The position numbers and the translations under genes are program-made. A stretch of 55,667 nt of DNA from Pseudomonas sp. BN417 (GTDB lineage Bacteria > Pseudomonadota > Gammaproteobacteria > Pseudomonadales > Pseudomonadaceae): assembly GCF_029871205.1 (NCBI RefSeq), contig NZ_SSOJ01000044.1, positions 1-55,667 of the forward strand, in the 5' to 3' direction. The notes under the pieces are model-generated. The model searched no databases. It saw nothing but the letters and a program-made list of their open reading frames with translations, and was not told where the DNA came from. The first letter of the stretch is position 1, and each line of letters opens with the position of its first letter. Shown here piece by piece: positions 1-8,203 of this stretch.

Positions 1-157
1 CTTTCCCGGCCCTGGGCAGTGAGGTAGCTAACCTCATTGCCCTGGAGAGATACAAGGATGGGTCGGGCGGCGTTCCGCGAGCCTGCGATACCCATCGATC
101 CGGACTGAAGGCGGCGAAGGTGGTGGGGTAGGGCTGGGGCTTGATCGTGGCAAACCT
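1..157. other. Left-edge sequence, no complete gene
   Basis: Frame 3 on the plus strand is open from the edge to a TAG at 129-131, so this could be the last 42 codons of a gene that starts outside the window. I do not recognise the peptide. Its second half falls in a GATGGGT...ACCCATC inverted repeat (about 57-96) that resembles the repeat at 37094-37191, so any real protein probably ends in repeat-derived sequence. A small hairpin GAGGTAGCTAACCTC lies at about 20-34. Confidence 0.25.
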
Positions 158-258
158 TGTGGGGGCGAATTCATTCGCCAAGCAGGCCGAAGGTCTGCCC
201 GTTGCTCCGAGCCACTGGGACCGCTACGCGGTCCTCAGCGAATGAATTCGCCCCCACA
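158..258. repeat. Family A palindromic repeat, copy 1 (complete)
   Basis: Outer arms TGTGGGGGCGAATTC and GAATTCGCCCCCACA form a near-perfect inverted repeat containing GAATTC in each arm. The interior holds a second small hairpin (GGACCGCTACGCGGTCC). It lies just beyond the sprT stop codon. Other copies are at 34256-34352, 35220-35317 and 55346-55436, with a half copy at 27649-27669. Confidence 0.9.
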
Positions 259-284
259 GAAAAGCGGCAGCTTCGGCGCAGATC

Positions 285-776
285 TCACACCTGGCTCTGT
301 TCCCCACTGAACACCAGCGTCACCCGGCAGCGCCGGCAGTAGTAGCGGCGGCCGCGGGCCACCAGGGCATGGCGCTGGGAGGAGAAGGGATGGCCGTCGG
401 GGCAGGCGCAGCGGTAGAGGTAGCGGGTGACCTTGCGCCGCTTCACTTCATAGTTGTGGCAGCGGTTGGGCGGTAGCTCGTAAACGCCGCGCATGATCAG
501 CTGCCATTCCTCGCCATGGGGCTGGATGCGCGATCCGAACAGCTGGTGGGCCACCAGGTGCGCCACTTCGTGGGCCACGGTCTGGCGGAGGAAGTCTTCC
601 TGGTTCTCGCGGTAGAGCTGCGGGTTGAAGCGCAGCTTGTTCTCGTCCAGATGGGCGACGCCAGCTTTCTGCCCGCGCAGCTTGAAGCTCACTTCGGGGC
701 GGGGGAATCGGCATTTGAAAAAGTCTTCGGCCTGCTGGTAGCAGGTTTCGACGCGGGCAAGTAACTGCTCGGGCAT
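285..776 (-). CDS. sprT: SprT family zinc metalloprotein
   Basis: 163-residue SprT-like protein of the minigluzincin type. The HEVAH zinc motif is at residues 69-73, with a further His at 77. A C-terminal zinc-ribbon-like part carries a CxC pair and a CRRC pair. The SprT domain family is related to the eukaryotic DNA-protein crosslink protease SPRTN; the bacterial substrate is not well defined. I chose the ATG at 776 because GGAG lies about 7 nt before it and the protein then begins MPEQLLARVE, like Pseudomonas SprT; an upstream in-frame ATG (848) has no such support. It is followed by a palindromic repeat that may act in 3'-end formation. Confidence 0.93.
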   Translation of the reverse strand: MPEQLLARVETCYQQAEDFFKCRFPRPEVSFKLRGQKAGVAHLDENKLRFNPQLYRENQEDFLRQTVAHEVAHLVAHQLFGSRIQPHGEEWQLIMRGVYELPPNRCHNYEVKRRKVTRYLYRCACPDGHPFSSQRHALVARGRRYYCRRCRVTLVFSGEQSQV

Positions 777-865
777 AGGGCACTCCGTTGGCGCGGAATT
801 ATGCCGCAAACCCGGACCCTTCCGGAGGCGATGACGCCGAGCGGTCATCCTCGACCAAACGGAAA

Positions 866-885
866 AGGCCGCCCGCAGGCGGCCT
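866..885 (-). terminator. Rho-independent terminator of the Yip1-like gene
   Basis: Eight-base-pair GC-rich stem AGGCCGCC/GGCGGCCT with a four-base loop. Read on the minus strand it is followed by TTTTCCGTTT. It lies 20 nt past the stop codon of the Yip1-like gene. Confidence 0.8.
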
Positions 886-904
886 CGTTCTCAGAAGGAG
901 ATCA

Positions 905-1504
905 TCAACTGGTGTACACCGGCCCCAGGCCGAAGCCCCAGAGGATCACGGCCGACGCGATCATCGCCACCAGCACCACCAGACCCACCGCCAGCACCGA
1001 GCTGGAGAACAGGAAGCCTTCGTCCTTGGGAATGTTCATGAAGGTGGGAATGCCCACGTAGAGCAGGTACACCGTGTAACAGATGGCCAGGGTGCCCACC
1101 GTCGCGCCGAACCACAGGTGTGGGTAGAGCGCCGCCAGGCCGCCGATGAACAGCGGGGTTGCGCAGTAGGCGGCGAAGACGATGCACTCGGTGACGCTCG
1201 GGTTGGCGTCGTAGGTGCGCGCCATCCAGTGGATGAAGCCACCCATCACCGCCACGCCGGCCAGCATCGCCAGGTACGACATGATGGACATCTGCATTGC
1301 ACTGGCCTGGGTGAGCATGACGGGATCGCCCTTGCCCAGGACCCAGCCCACCTGGGTAGTGCCGATATAAGCGGAGATCACGGGAATTGCAGCAAGGATC
1401 AGGACGTGGGTGAGATACATGTGGCTAACGCTTTCCTCTTCGCCACGAATCTCCTGCCACTCTTGATCGGGATGGGTGAAGAGCCCCCAAACGTGGTGGA
1501 TCAT
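905..1504 (-). CDS. Yip1-family integral membrane protein
   Basis: 199 residues with about five hydrophobic segments (near residues 30-50, 70-95, 105-130, 135-160 and 170-195) and a short soluble N-terminus (MIHHVWGLF...PDQEWQEIR). This is the pattern of bacterial YIP1-domain proteins of unknown function. The start at 1504 is supported by AGGAGG seven to eight nt upstream; the longer in-frame start at 1573 would add basic sequence with no ribosome site. It appears to be monocistronic, with its own terminator. Family assignment is from the hydrophobic pattern and overall sequence; the function is unknown. Confidence 0.8.
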   Translation of the reverse strand: MIHHVWGLFTHPDQEWQEIRGEEESVSHMYLTHVLILAAIPVISAYIGTTQVGWVLGKGDPVMLTQASAMQMSIMSYLAMLAGVAVMGGFIHWMARTYDANPSVTECIVFAAYCATPLFIGGLAALYPHLWFGATVGTLAICYTVYLLYVGIPTFMNIPKDEGFLFSSSVLAVGLVVLVAMIASAVILWGFGLGPVYTS

Positions 1505-1659
1505 GCTGAACACCTCCTCATTATTATGAGGTCGCCCCCCAGCGAAGCGCCGGGGGCGCGTAGCCAGCGCCACCCGGTGCCCGGCCGACCTATGCGACCT
1601 TATGTCGCAGTATAGGCAGGCAAGTTGCCGCCGCCTTAGAGCGAATCGAAGATTCAGCT

Positions 1660-2259
1660 TCAGCTGTAATAGCGTTGAAGTATTTCCATGGCTTTGTTGA
1701 TCGATTGCAGCCGCGAAGTGCTGCCGCCGCGATCGGGGTGGTGCAGGCTCACCAACTGGCGGTAGCGCTGCTTGATCAGGGCCAGGCTGAGCGGCTGGCT
1801 GCCGTCATGCAGGCCAAAGAGTTCCAGGGCCGCGAGCTTTTCTTCGCTGCCCTGCATGCGCGTCCAGAAGCTGGCCAGCAGCCGTTCCACATCCTCCTCG
1901 GTGGTTTCCCGCAGGTTCTTCAGGTCCAGATAGTAGTCCCGCAGCGGGTCCAGTTCGCTGAGGGCGGCCGTCGCCCCGGCTTCGTAAGGCAGCAACTGGA
2001 CGCACAGGGGGCTGATGGCGAGCTGGGCGAGGCCCTCGCCGTTCAGCCGGTCGCGAAGGAGGTAGAGGGCGTTGAACACCAGGAAGTGGGTGCGGAACAG
2101 CACCAGTCTGTCGGTGAGTTCGAGGTGGGGGATGTGGGTGGAGTGACGGGCCTTGAGCGCCTGGATCAGTTGGTATTCGCTCAAGCCTTCGGGCGCCCCG
2201 CGCAAGAGTTCGTGGAGCTGGTCGCTGAGGTCCAGGGCGGGGTCGAGGTCGCTGTTCAT
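1660..2259 (-). CDS. DnaJ-related protein with C-terminal J domain
   Basis: 199 residues. The N-terminal two thirds match the DnaJ-related region found in pseudomonad proteins (ELLRGAPEGLSEYQLIQALK...). The last about 50 residues are a J domain with the diagnostic HPD (LHHPDRGG), which stimulates the ATPase of a DnaK-type chaperone. No zinc-finger or Gly/Phe region is present, so it is not DnaJ itself. I take the ATG at 2259; an upstream ATG at 2337 would add a low-complexity extension overlapping the ttcA promoter region. It diverges from ttcA with about 100 nt between the starts. The partner and substrate are unknown. Confidence 0.85.
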   Translation of the reverse strand: MNSDLDPALDLSDQLHELLRGAPEGLSEYQLIQALKARHSTHIPHLELTDRLVLFRTHFLVFNALYLLRDRLNGEGLAQLAISPLCVQLLPYEAGATAALSELDPLRDYYLDLKNLRETTEEDVERLLASFWTRMQGSEEKLAALELFGLHDGSQPLSLALIKQRYRQLVSLHHPDRGGSTSRLQSINKAMEILQRYYS

Positions 2260-2360
2260 CGGCGGGAGCCTAGCACAGGCTGTCGATGGGGCTGGGGCCG
2301 CGCGCGCTTTGTGCGTAAAATAGCCAGCTTTTCGCATCTCCCCCCGGATTCCAGAGCACC

Positions 2361-3185
2361 ATGGGCACCCTTTCGGTCAACCAGAACAAACTGCAGAAAC
2401 GCATCCGCCGCCTGGCCGGCGAGGCCATCGCCGACTTCAACATGATCGAGGATGGCGACAAGGTCATGGTCTGCCTGTCCGGCGGCAAGGACAGCTACAC
2501 CATGCTGGACGTGCTGCTGTACCTGCAGAAAGTCGCGCCGATCAAGTTCGAGATCGTCGCCGTGAACATGGACCAGAAGCAGCCGGGCTTCCCCGAACAC
2601 GTGCTGCCGGCCTACCTGGAGTCCATCGGCGTGGCGTACCACATCATCGAGAAGGACACCTACTCGGTGGTGAAGGAGAAGATCCCGGAAGGCAAGACCA
2701 CCTGCTCGCTCTGCTCGCGCCTGCGCCGTGGCACGCTCTACACCTTCGCCGACGAGATCGGCGCGACCAAGATGGCCCTGGGGCACCACCGCGACGACAT
2801 CCTGGAAACCTTCTTCCTCAACATGTTCTACGGCGGCACCCTCAAGGCCATGCCGCCGAAGCTGCGCGCCGACGACGGCCGCAACGTGGTCATCCGCCCG
2901 CTGGCCTACTGCAACGAGGCCGACATCGAGGCGTATTCCATCCTCAAGGAGTTCCCGATCATCCCGTGCAACCTCTGCGGCTCCCAGGAGAACCTGCAGC
3001 GCCAGGTGGTCAAGGAGATGCTCCAGGACTGGGAGCGCAAGTCGCCAGGCCGTACCGAGATCATGTTCCGCGCCCTGCAGAACGTGGTGCCCTCGCAGCT
3101 GGCCGACCGCAACCTCTTCGACTTCGCCAGCCTGCGCATAGACGAAACCGCGGCGCCGCGCACGCTGGACGTGGTCAATATCTGA
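2361..3185 (+). CDS. ttcA: tRNA 2-thiocytidine(32) synthetase
   Basis: TtcA adds sulfur to C32 of certain tRNAs, using ATP activation and an oxygen-sensitive Fe-S cluster. The 274-residue protein shows the PP-loop SGGKDS (residues 40-45), the first CxxC (CSLC, 115-118) and the second (CNLC, 203-206), plus the GHHRDD segment. Length and motif order are normal for the family. It is transcribed divergently from the DnaJ-related gene and is probably monocistronic; the next gene follows a REP-like repeat. Confidence 0.96.
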   Translation: MGTLSVNQNKLQKRIRRLAGEAIADFNMIEDGDKVMVCLSGGKDSYTMLDVLLYLQKVAPIKFEIVAVNMDQKQPGFPEHVLPAYLESIGVAYHIIEKDTYSVVKEKIPEGKTTCSLCSRLRRGTLYTFADEIGATKMALGHHRDDILETFFLNMFYGGTLKAMPPKLRADDGRNVVIRPLAYCNEADIEAYSILKEFPIIPCNLCGSQENLQRQVVKEMLQDWERKSPGRTEIMFRALQNVVPSQLADRNLFDFASLRIDETAAPRTLDVVNI

Positions 3186-3195
3186 TCCATGCCCG

Positions 3196-3245
3196 TGTAG
3201 GGGCGAGCTGGCTCGCGAAGGTTCGCCAGCAAGCTGGCTCCTACA
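3196..3245. repeat. REP-like palindrome
   Basis: Inverted repeat TGTAGG...CCTACA with arms containing GAGCTGGCTCGCGAA and CCAGCAAGCTGGCTC, typical of Pseudomonas REP sequences. It sits between ttcA and the Tag-like gene. A related element is at 27577-27624. Confidence 0.85.
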
Positions 3246-3276
3246 GGGAATCGTTTCCGCATCGAAAGGACACTGC

Positions 3277-3948
3277 ATGCGCGATTACCGCTGGCTTCAC
3301 GAATACTGCCTGAACCGCTTCGGCTCGGCCGAAGCCCTGGAAGCGCGCCTGCCGCAGCCACGCAGCGATGCCGAGCTGCGGGCACTCCCTGATGACCGTT
3401 ACCTGTCGCTGATCGCCCTGCGGGTGTTCCGCGCCGGGCTCAAGCACAGCCTGGTGGACGCCAAATGGCCGGCGTTCGAAGAGGCGTTCTTCGGCTTCGA
3501 CCCGGAGAAGGTGGTGCTGATGGGCGCCGAGCACCTCGAGCGGTTGATGCACGACACGCGCCTGATCCGTCACCTGGGCAAGCTCAAGAGCGTGCCGCGC
3601 AACGCCCAGTTGGTGCTGGACGTGGCGAAGGAGAAGGGCAGCTTCGGCGCGCTGATCGCCGACTGGCCGGTGACCGAGATCGTCGGCCTGTGGAAGTACC
3701 TGGCCAAACACGGCCACCAGTTGGGCGGGCTGTCGGCGCCGCGCTTCTTGCGCATGGTCGGCAAGGACACCTTCATTCCCACCGATGACATGGTCGCCGC
3801 CCTCAAGGCCCAGGACATCATCGACAAGGCGCCCACCAGCCAGAAGGACCTGGCGCAAGTCCAGGCCGCCTTCAACCAGTGGCATGCCGAGAGCGGCCGG
3901 CCGCTGTGCCAGCTTTCGGTGATGCTGGCGCACACCGTCAATCACTGA
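3277..3948 (+). CDS. DNA-3-methyladenine glycosylase I-like protein
   Basis: 223 residues. The central region (FRAGLKHSLVDAKWPAF..., MHDTRLIRHLGKLKSV) aligns by eye with the Tag family of HhH-GPD base-excision glycosylases. However, the N-terminal Cys/His zinc ligands and the HDEEWG-type catalytic segment of E. coli Tag are not recognisable. The C-terminal CxxC-type zinc half is also replaced by a Cys-free helix region. It may be a divergent paralog with altered or no glycosylase activity. ATG 3277 has GAAAGGA about 8 nt upstream. It is co-directional with the sirtuin gene 65 nt downstream. Confidence 0.75.
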   Translation: MRDYRWLHEYCLNRFGSAEALEARLPQPRSDAELRALPDDRYLSLIALRVFRAGLKHSLVDAKWPAFEEAFFGFDPEKVVLMGAEHLERLMHDTRLIRHLGKLKSVPRNAQLVLDVAKEKGSFGALIADWPVTEIVGLWKYLAKHGHQLGGLSAPRFLRMVGKDTFIPTDDMVAALKAQDIIDKAPTSQKDLAQVQAAFNQWHAESGRPLCQLSVMLAHTVNH

Positions 3949-4013
3949 GTTCGCCTTGCGCTGTGCGGCGTCCCGGATGGACACTGGGCGCCGGTCGGAA
4001 ACAGGGGCGAGAC

Positions 4014-4778
4014 ATGTCGGATATCCAGCGCGTCGCGGCGGCCTTGAAGGCGGCGAAGAGAATCCTGGTGATCACCGGGGCGGGGCTTTCGGCCGATTCG
4101 GGCCTGCCCACCTACCGTGGCCTGGGCGGCCTCTACAACGGCATGACGGAGGAGGGGTTGCCCATCGAGGCAGCGCTCTCGGGCCCCATGCTGCAGCGCA
4201 ATCCGGCGCTCTGCTGGAAGTATCTCGCCCAACTCGGCCGCGCTTGCCTGGGCGCCGGGCCGAATGCCGGGCATGAAGCCATCGCCGAACTGCAGCGGCG
4301 CAAGCCCGACTGCTGGGTCCTGACGCAGAACATCGACGGCTATCACCGCCAGGCGGGTTCGCCGCCGGAACGGCTGATCGAGATCCACGGCGAACTGTCG
4401 CCGCTCTACTGCCAGTCCTGCGGGGCGGAAAGTCCCGACCTTGCCCGACATCTGGCAGGAGAAATGCCTCCCAAATGCCCTGAATGTGGTGGTATTCTCC
4501 GTCCGCCCGTGGTGCTGTTCGAGGAAATGCTCCCAGAGCAGGCCATCGACAGCCTCTACGCCGAGCTACGCAAGGGATTCGATGCGGTGATCTCGGTGGG
4601 AACCACGGCGAGCTTTCCCTACATCATCGAGCCCGTTGTCCGCACCCGCCAGGCAGGCGGTTTCACCGTGGAAATCAACCCGGCTCGCACCGATCTCAGC
4701 CCGGTGGTCGATGTTCACCTGCAAGGAAAGGCCTTAGAAGTTCTGCAAGGACTGATAAGTCACATTTCAGGCGATTAA
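4014..4778 (+). CDS. SIR2-family NAD-dependent protein deacylase
   Basis: 254-residue sirtuin that would remove acyl groups from lysines with NAD consumption. It shows GAGLSADSGLPTYRG (22-36), TQNIDGYH (104-111), the catalytic His in IHGE (125) and four zinc cysteines (133, 136, 155, 158). The Pro-Thr-Tyr-Arg form of the GIPTFR loop differs from classical CobB, so I leave the symbol blank; it also avoids confusion with the corrinoid cobB in this window. The ATG at 4014 follows CAGGGGCGAG; the longer in-frame start (3879) lies inside the upstream gene. Confidence 0.9.
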   Translation: MSDIQRVAAALKAAKRILVITGAGLSADSGLPTYRGLGGLYNGMTEEGLPIEAALSGPMLQRNPALCWKYLAQLGRACLGAGPNAGHEAIAELQRRKPDCWVLTQNIDGYHRQAGSPPERLIEIHGELSPLYCQSCGAESPDLARHLAGEMPPKCPECGGILRPPVVLFEEMLPEQAIDSLYAELRKGFDAVISVGTTASFPYIIEPVVRTRQAGGFTVEINPARTDLSPVVDVHLQGKALEVLQGLISHISGD

Positions 4779-4847
4779 ATTTGCATATCAGGGCGATAGA
4801 AGGCATAGTCGCGCCTTCATCAAAAGACACCCGACACGGTCGTGCCC

Positions 4848-5462
4848 ATGCTGAAGCGCTTCGCACCCCTCGTGCCCCTGACTTTCGCCCTGTTTCTCGC
4901 CGCTTGCACAGGTAATGTGCAGCAGCAACCCCAGTTCCAATCCCAGGCCCCGGTGGCCGATGGTGCGCCCGACTCGCTGCTGAACGAGCCCGGCGTGAAG
5001 GACTTGGCTGACCTCACCGACGACGAGCCCTACCGGATGCCGTCCCTGGCCGATGGCCTGCTCGAGCGCGGTTACGAACTGGTGGGCACCCCTTACCGCT
5101 TCGGCGGCCGTTCGCTGAAGACTGGCTTCGACTGCAGCGGCTTCGTCGGCTACCTGTTCAAGGAAGAGGCTGGTATCCAGCTGCCGCGCTCCACTCGCGA
5201 GCTGATCAACCTGGATGCCCCGGTGATCGCCCGCAGCGAACTGCAGCCCGGCGATATCGTGTTCTTCAACAACCGTGGCCGTGGCCGCGTCAGCCATGCC
5301 GGCATCTATATAGGTGACGACCAGTTCATCCATTCCAGCAGCAGCCGCAGTGGTGGCGTGCGTGTCGATAGCCTCGATGACCGCTACTGGAAGACCAGCT
5401 ACATGGAAGCCAAGCGCGTCCTGGCGATGAACAGCCCGACCCGGCACTCGCTGCAGCGCTGA
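4848..5462 (+). CDS. NlpC/P60 lipoprotein endopeptidase (first of a tandem pair)
   Basis: 204-residue predicted lipoprotein. It has a hydrophobic signal ending in LAAC (lipobox Cys at residue 20), a Gln-rich linker, then an NlpC/P60 domain with catalytic Cys in FDCSG (96) and His in SHAG (150). Such enzymes cut peptide stems of murein. An in-frame GTG two codons upstream (4842) is an alternative start; neither has a strong ribosome site. It is paralogous to the next gene and ends in a strong terminator. Confidence 0.9.
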   Translation: MLKRFAPLVPLTFALFLAACTGNVQQQPQFQSQAPVADGAPDSLLNEPGVKDLADLTDDEPYRMPSLADGLLERGYELVGTPYRFGGRSLKTGFDCSGFVGYLFKEEAGIQLPRSTRELINLDAPVIARSELQPGDIVFFNNRGRGRVSHAGIYIGDDQFIHSSSSRSGGVRVDSLDDRYWKTSYMEAKRVLAMNSPTRHSLQR

Positions 5463-5483
5463 TCCAGCGGATTGCGAGACGAC

Positions 5484-5521
5484 AAGCCGAGGCGGCCCGA
5501 GTGGCCGCCTCGGCTTTTTTC
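5484..5521 (+). terminator. Strong rho-independent terminator
   Basis: Fourteen-base-pair stem (AAGCCGAGGCGGCC and its complement, 5484-5497 and 5503-5516) followed by a run of T. It lies 21 nt after the first NlpC/P60 stop codon. Confidence 0.95.
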
Positions 5522-5626
5522 TGTCCGGGGAGGAACTTTTTCTGCTCAACCACGCAGCTTCCTCTTGCAATATCATTGTGAGATCAGCAAATTAGCGTGC
5601 ATTCCTCAAGTCAGGACTGACTTGCC

Positions 5627-6148
5627 ATGCTCGCACCGGACCGCCTCGCCATTCTTGCCCTGGCTGCGCTGCTCACCGCTTGCGCGAGCAAGGCGCCTCC
5701 GCCCCCTCCCGTCATCACCTCGCCGGCTCCGCAGTTCTCGCCTGTTGCCGACGACGTGTTGTTCCGCGCGTTGGGCCTGGTCGGCACGCCCTACCGCTGG
5801 GGCGGCAATACCCCGGACAGCGGTTTCGACTGCAGCGGCCTGATCGGTTACGTCTACCGCGACGCCGCCGGCATCAGCCTTCCACGCTCCACCCGCGAGC
5901 TGATCGCCATGCGCGCGCCCAGCGTCGGCATCAGCGCGCTGCAGAGCGGCGACCTGGTGTTCTTCGCCACCAATGGCGGCGGCCAGGTCAGCCATGCCGG
6001 CATCTACGTGGGCGAAGGGCGCTTCGTCCACGCGCCGCGCACCGGCGGAACGGTGCGCCTGGACAGCCTGTCGAACAGCTACTGGCAGAGAAGCTACCTG
6101 AGCGCCAAGCGGGTAATCTTCGATCCACGCCTGGCCCGCACGCCCTGA
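5627..6148 (+). CDS. NlpC/P60 lipoprotein endopeptidase (second of a tandem pair)
   Basis: 173-residue lipoprotein with lipobox LTAC (Cys 19), a proline-rich linker (PPPPP near 24-28) and an NlpC/P60 domain. Catalytic Cys 69 (FDCSG) and His 123 (SHAG) are present, and a further HAP His is near 135. It is probably a duplication of the gene upstream: the domains share GTPYR-GG, LPRSTRELI and QxGDxVFF blocks. A terminator separates the two, so it has its own promoter. It ends 7 nt before the methyltransferase start, so those two are likely cotranscribed. Confidence 0.9.
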   Translation: MLAPDRLAILALAALLTACASKAPPPPPVITSPAPQFSPVADDVLFRALGLVGTPYRWGGNTPDSGFDCSGLIGYVYRDAAGISLPRSTRELIAMRAPSVGISALQSGDLVFFATNGGGQVSHAGIYVGEGRFVHAPRTGGTVRLDSLSNSYWQRSYLSAKRVIFDPRLARTP

Positions 6149-6155
6149 GGTCCCC

Positions 6156-6806
6156 ATGACCAACCGCACGCTGAACCTCGACGACGCCCTCTACGGCTAC
6201 CTCCTCGATGTCTCGCTGCGGGAGACGCCGCTGCTGCAGCGGCTGCGTGCGGAAACCGCGGCCATGCCCATGGCGCGCTGGCAGATCGCCCCGGAGCAGG
6301 GGCAGTTCATGGCGCTGCTGGTCAGGCTCATTGGCGCCCGACGCATCCTCGAGGTGGGTACTTTCACCGGCTACAGCGCCCTGTGCATGGCGGCCGAACT
6401 ACCTGACGACGGCCAACTGGTCTGCTGCGACCTGCCCGGCGACTACAACGCCGTCGCCCGCCGCTATTGGCAGGAGGCGGGGCTGGCCGAGCGCATCGAG
6501 CTGCGCCTGGCCCCCGCGCTGGACACCCTGGCCGGGATGGAAGCGGGCAGCTTCGACCTGGCCTTCATCGACGCCGACAAGGCCAATTACCCGGCCTATC
6601 TGGAGGAGGCCTTGCGTCTGGTGCGCCAAGGCGGGCTGATCCTCTTCGACAATGTGCTCTGGAGCGGCCGCGTGCTCGAAGCCGAGCCGGACAGCGACGA
6701 CACCCGCGCCATCCAGGCGCTGAACCGGGCGCTGAAGATCGATGTGCGGGTCGATCTTTCGCTGCTGCCACTGGGCGATGGCCTGACTCTCTGCCGCAAA
6801 CGCTGA
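6156..6806 (+). CDS. SAM-dependent O-methyltransferase (family 3 type)
   Basis: 216 residues of the caffeoyl-CoA O-methyltransferase-like family. The SAM-binding block EVGTFTGYSALCMA, the metal/substrate block FIDADKANYPAYLE and the late DNVLWSGRV are all present in the usual order. The bacterial substrates of this family are usually unknown catechol-like or nucleoside compounds. It starts 7 nt after the second lipoprotein gene, suggesting an operon, and is followed closely by the HNH-type gene. Confidence 0.88.
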   Translation: MTNRTLNLDDALYGYLLDVSLRETPLLQRLRAETAAMPMARWQIAPEQGQFMALLVRLIGARRILEVGTFTGYSALCMAAELPDDGQLVCCDLPGDYNAVARRYWQEAGLAERIELRLAPALDTLAGMEAGSFDLAFIDADKANYPAYLEEALRLVRQGGLILFDNVLWSGRVLEAEPDSDDTRAIQALNRALKIDVRVDLSLLPLGDGLTLCRKR

Positions 6807-6838
6807 CCAGTGGGAGAGGGCGGCAGCGCCCCGCGACC

Positions 6839-7159
6839 ATGCCTGAACCCATACGACTACCACCCCAACCCGATGCCTGCGAACTCTGCGGCCGCGCCGC
6901 TGCGCTGACCCGCCATCACCTGATCCCCAAGGCCCTGCACGACAAGCCCTATGTGCAGAAACGCTTCGTGAAGAGCGAGCGCATCACCGCCACCCTCTGG
7001 GTCTGCCGTCCCTGCCATAACCAGATCCATCGACTATTCAGCGAAAAGGAACTGGCGCTGACCTTCAACAGCCGCGAAGCCCTGCTGGGTGATGAGCGCC
7101 TGCGCAGCTTCGTCGACTGGCTGGCCGGCAAGCCGGCGGGGTTCACTCCCAGGCATTGA
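6839..7159 (+). CDS. Small HNH-type zinc protein
   Basis: 106 residues. It has a CxxC pair (Cys 14, 17), an HHLIPK segment (26-31) and a CRPCHNQIH segment (Cys 56, 59; His 60, 64), the arrangement of a zinc-stabilised HNH/beta-beta-alpha-metal fold. It could be a nuclease or a non-catalytic DNA-binding relative; the strict HNH third residue is occupied by the CHNQIH histidine. The start at 6839 follows a GC-rich gap of 32 nt after the methyltransferase. It is likely the last gene of that transcript. Confidence 0.75.
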   Translation: MPEPIRLPPQPDACELCGRAAALTRHHLIPKALHDKPYVQKRFVKSERITATLWVCRPCHNQIHRLFSEKELALTFNSREALLGDERLRSFVDWLAGKPAGFTPRH

Positions 7160-7198
7160 TGGTCTTGTTGGGAGCTGGGCTTGAGCTTCACATTGCTA

Positions 7199-7227
7199 GG
7201 TATTACCGTCTCTGTTCAGGTAATACC
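7199..7227. promoter_or_regulatory. Inverted repeat operator upstream of the AbrB/PIN module
   Basis: GGTATTAC (7199-7206) and GTAATACC (7220-7227) form a perfect 8-bp inverted repeat with a 13-nt spacer. It ends 13 nt before the antitoxin start. This is where an AbrB-type antitoxin would autorepress its operon. Confidence 0.6.
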
Positions 7228-7240
7228 CGAGGGGAAGAAA

Positions 7241-7477
7241 ATGCCTACCACCTTGACCAGCAAAGGCCAGGTCACCATTCCCAAGCCCATTCGCGATGCC
7301 TTGCACTTGCTTCCCGGCATGTCTGTCGAGTTCAGGGTCAATGCCCAGGGTGAAGTCGTGCTGCAGCGAGTCGAGCCGCAGCCGGTCTCAAGCGATCGCT
7401 TCGACGCGGTTCGCGGCAGGGCCGGCCGCCAGTGGCGCACCGACGAATTGATGAACCTGCTGCGCGGCGAAGACTGA
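7241..7477 (+). CDS. AbrB/MazE-type antitoxin
   Basis: 78 residues. The N-terminal swapped-hairpin AbrB DNA-binding segment is obvious (TLTSKGQVTIPKPIRDALHL). The C-terminal tail (about 45-78) would wrap the toxin. ATG 7241 has GAGGGG about 7 nt upstream. It overlaps the PIN gene by one base in TGATG, a standard coupled antitoxin-toxin arrangement, and has an inverted repeat just upstream for autoregulation. Confidence 0.92.
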   Translation: MPTTLTSKGQVTIPKPIRDALHLLPGMSVEFRVNAQGEVVLQRVEPQPVSSDRFDAVRGRAGRQWRTDELMNLLRGED

Positions 7478-7887
7478 TGCTGCTGGTGGATACCAATATC
7501 CTGATCGACGTGCTTGCGGACGATCCGGAATGGGCGGACTGGTCAATCCGGCAACTCCGGGCCCAGTCGCTGGTGCATGTGCTGGCGATCAATCCGATCA
7601 TTTATGCGGAGCTGGCCCTGACCTTTTCCAGCTTCGAGGCCCTGGACGACGTGGTCGGGGAGATGCAGTTGGAGTTTCTGGAGCTTCCGCGCCCGGCGCT
7701 GTTCCTGGCCGGCAAGGCGTTTGCCCGCTACCGCAAGGCCGGTGGCAGCAAGCAGAATGTGCTGGCTGACTTCTTCATCGGTGCCCACGCCGCAGTGGAG
7801 GGGCTGGCACTTCTGACGCGGGACAGCCGGCGGTATTGCACCTATTTCCCGACACTCGACCTGATCACGCCCGAATTGGCTGACTAG
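7477..7887 (+). CDS. PIN-domain ribonuclease toxin (VapC-like)
   Basis: 136-residue PIN domain. Acidic metal-binding residues are at Asp 5 (VDTNILID), Glu 45 (YAEL), Asp 97 (LADFFIGAHA) and Asp 115 (LTRDSRR). VapC-type toxins cleave RNA when free of antitoxin. It is translationally coupled to the AbrB-type antitoxin. All the key acids are present, so the toxin looks intact. Confidence 0.92.
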   Translation: MLLVDTNILIDVLADDPEWADWSIRQLRAQSLVHVLAINPIIYAELALTFSSFEALDDVVGEMQLEFLELPRPALFLAGKAFARYRKAGGSKQNVLADFFIGAHAAVEGLALLTRDSRRYCTYFPTLDLITPELAD

Positions 7888-7897
7888 TCCGCCAGGT

Positions 7898-7926
7898 TTG
7901 ACGCTCATCCCCCAACCCTCTAACCT
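7898..7926 (+). promoter_or_regulatory. Probable sigma-70 promoter of the cobalamin operon
   Basis: TTGACG (7898-7903), 17-nt spacer, TAACCT (7921-7926). It lies just upstream of the riboswitch aptamer, as expected for its transcription start. Confidence 0.5.
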
Positions 7927-7937
7927 TCGCCGCTGCC

Positions 7938-8119
7938 TCAGGTGCCCCTTGGCTTTGGCCTAAGGGGTGAAACAGGGAAGCCGGTCCATTCCTTCGAAGA
8001 ATCCGGCGCTGCCCCCGCAACGGTAGGCGAGTAGAAAGCCGCAATCGGCCACTGTGCAGAAGCATGGGAAGGCGCGGCACGGGAGCTCGAGCTCCACTCG
8101 CAAGCCCGGAGACCGGCCT
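7938..8119 (+). promoter_or_regulatory. Cobalamin riboswitch
   Basis: Conserved blocks appear in order: GGTGCCCC with GGGGTGAAACAGGGAA (P3/J region), CCGGCGCTGCCCCCGCAACGG, the B12-box-like GGCCACTG near 8047-8054, and the closing GCCCGGAGACCGGCC at about 8104-8118. Adenosylcobalamin binding normally reduces expression of the downstream genes. It lies directly ahead of the TTG-started B12 receptor gene. Confidence 0.93.
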
Positions 8120-8203
8120 GGTGCAAGCAGGGCATCGCGGAGCTGTTCCGCATGCAGTACCCCTTGTAGATGTCGCGCGGGTGGCACGACGGAGATCCAG
8201 ACC

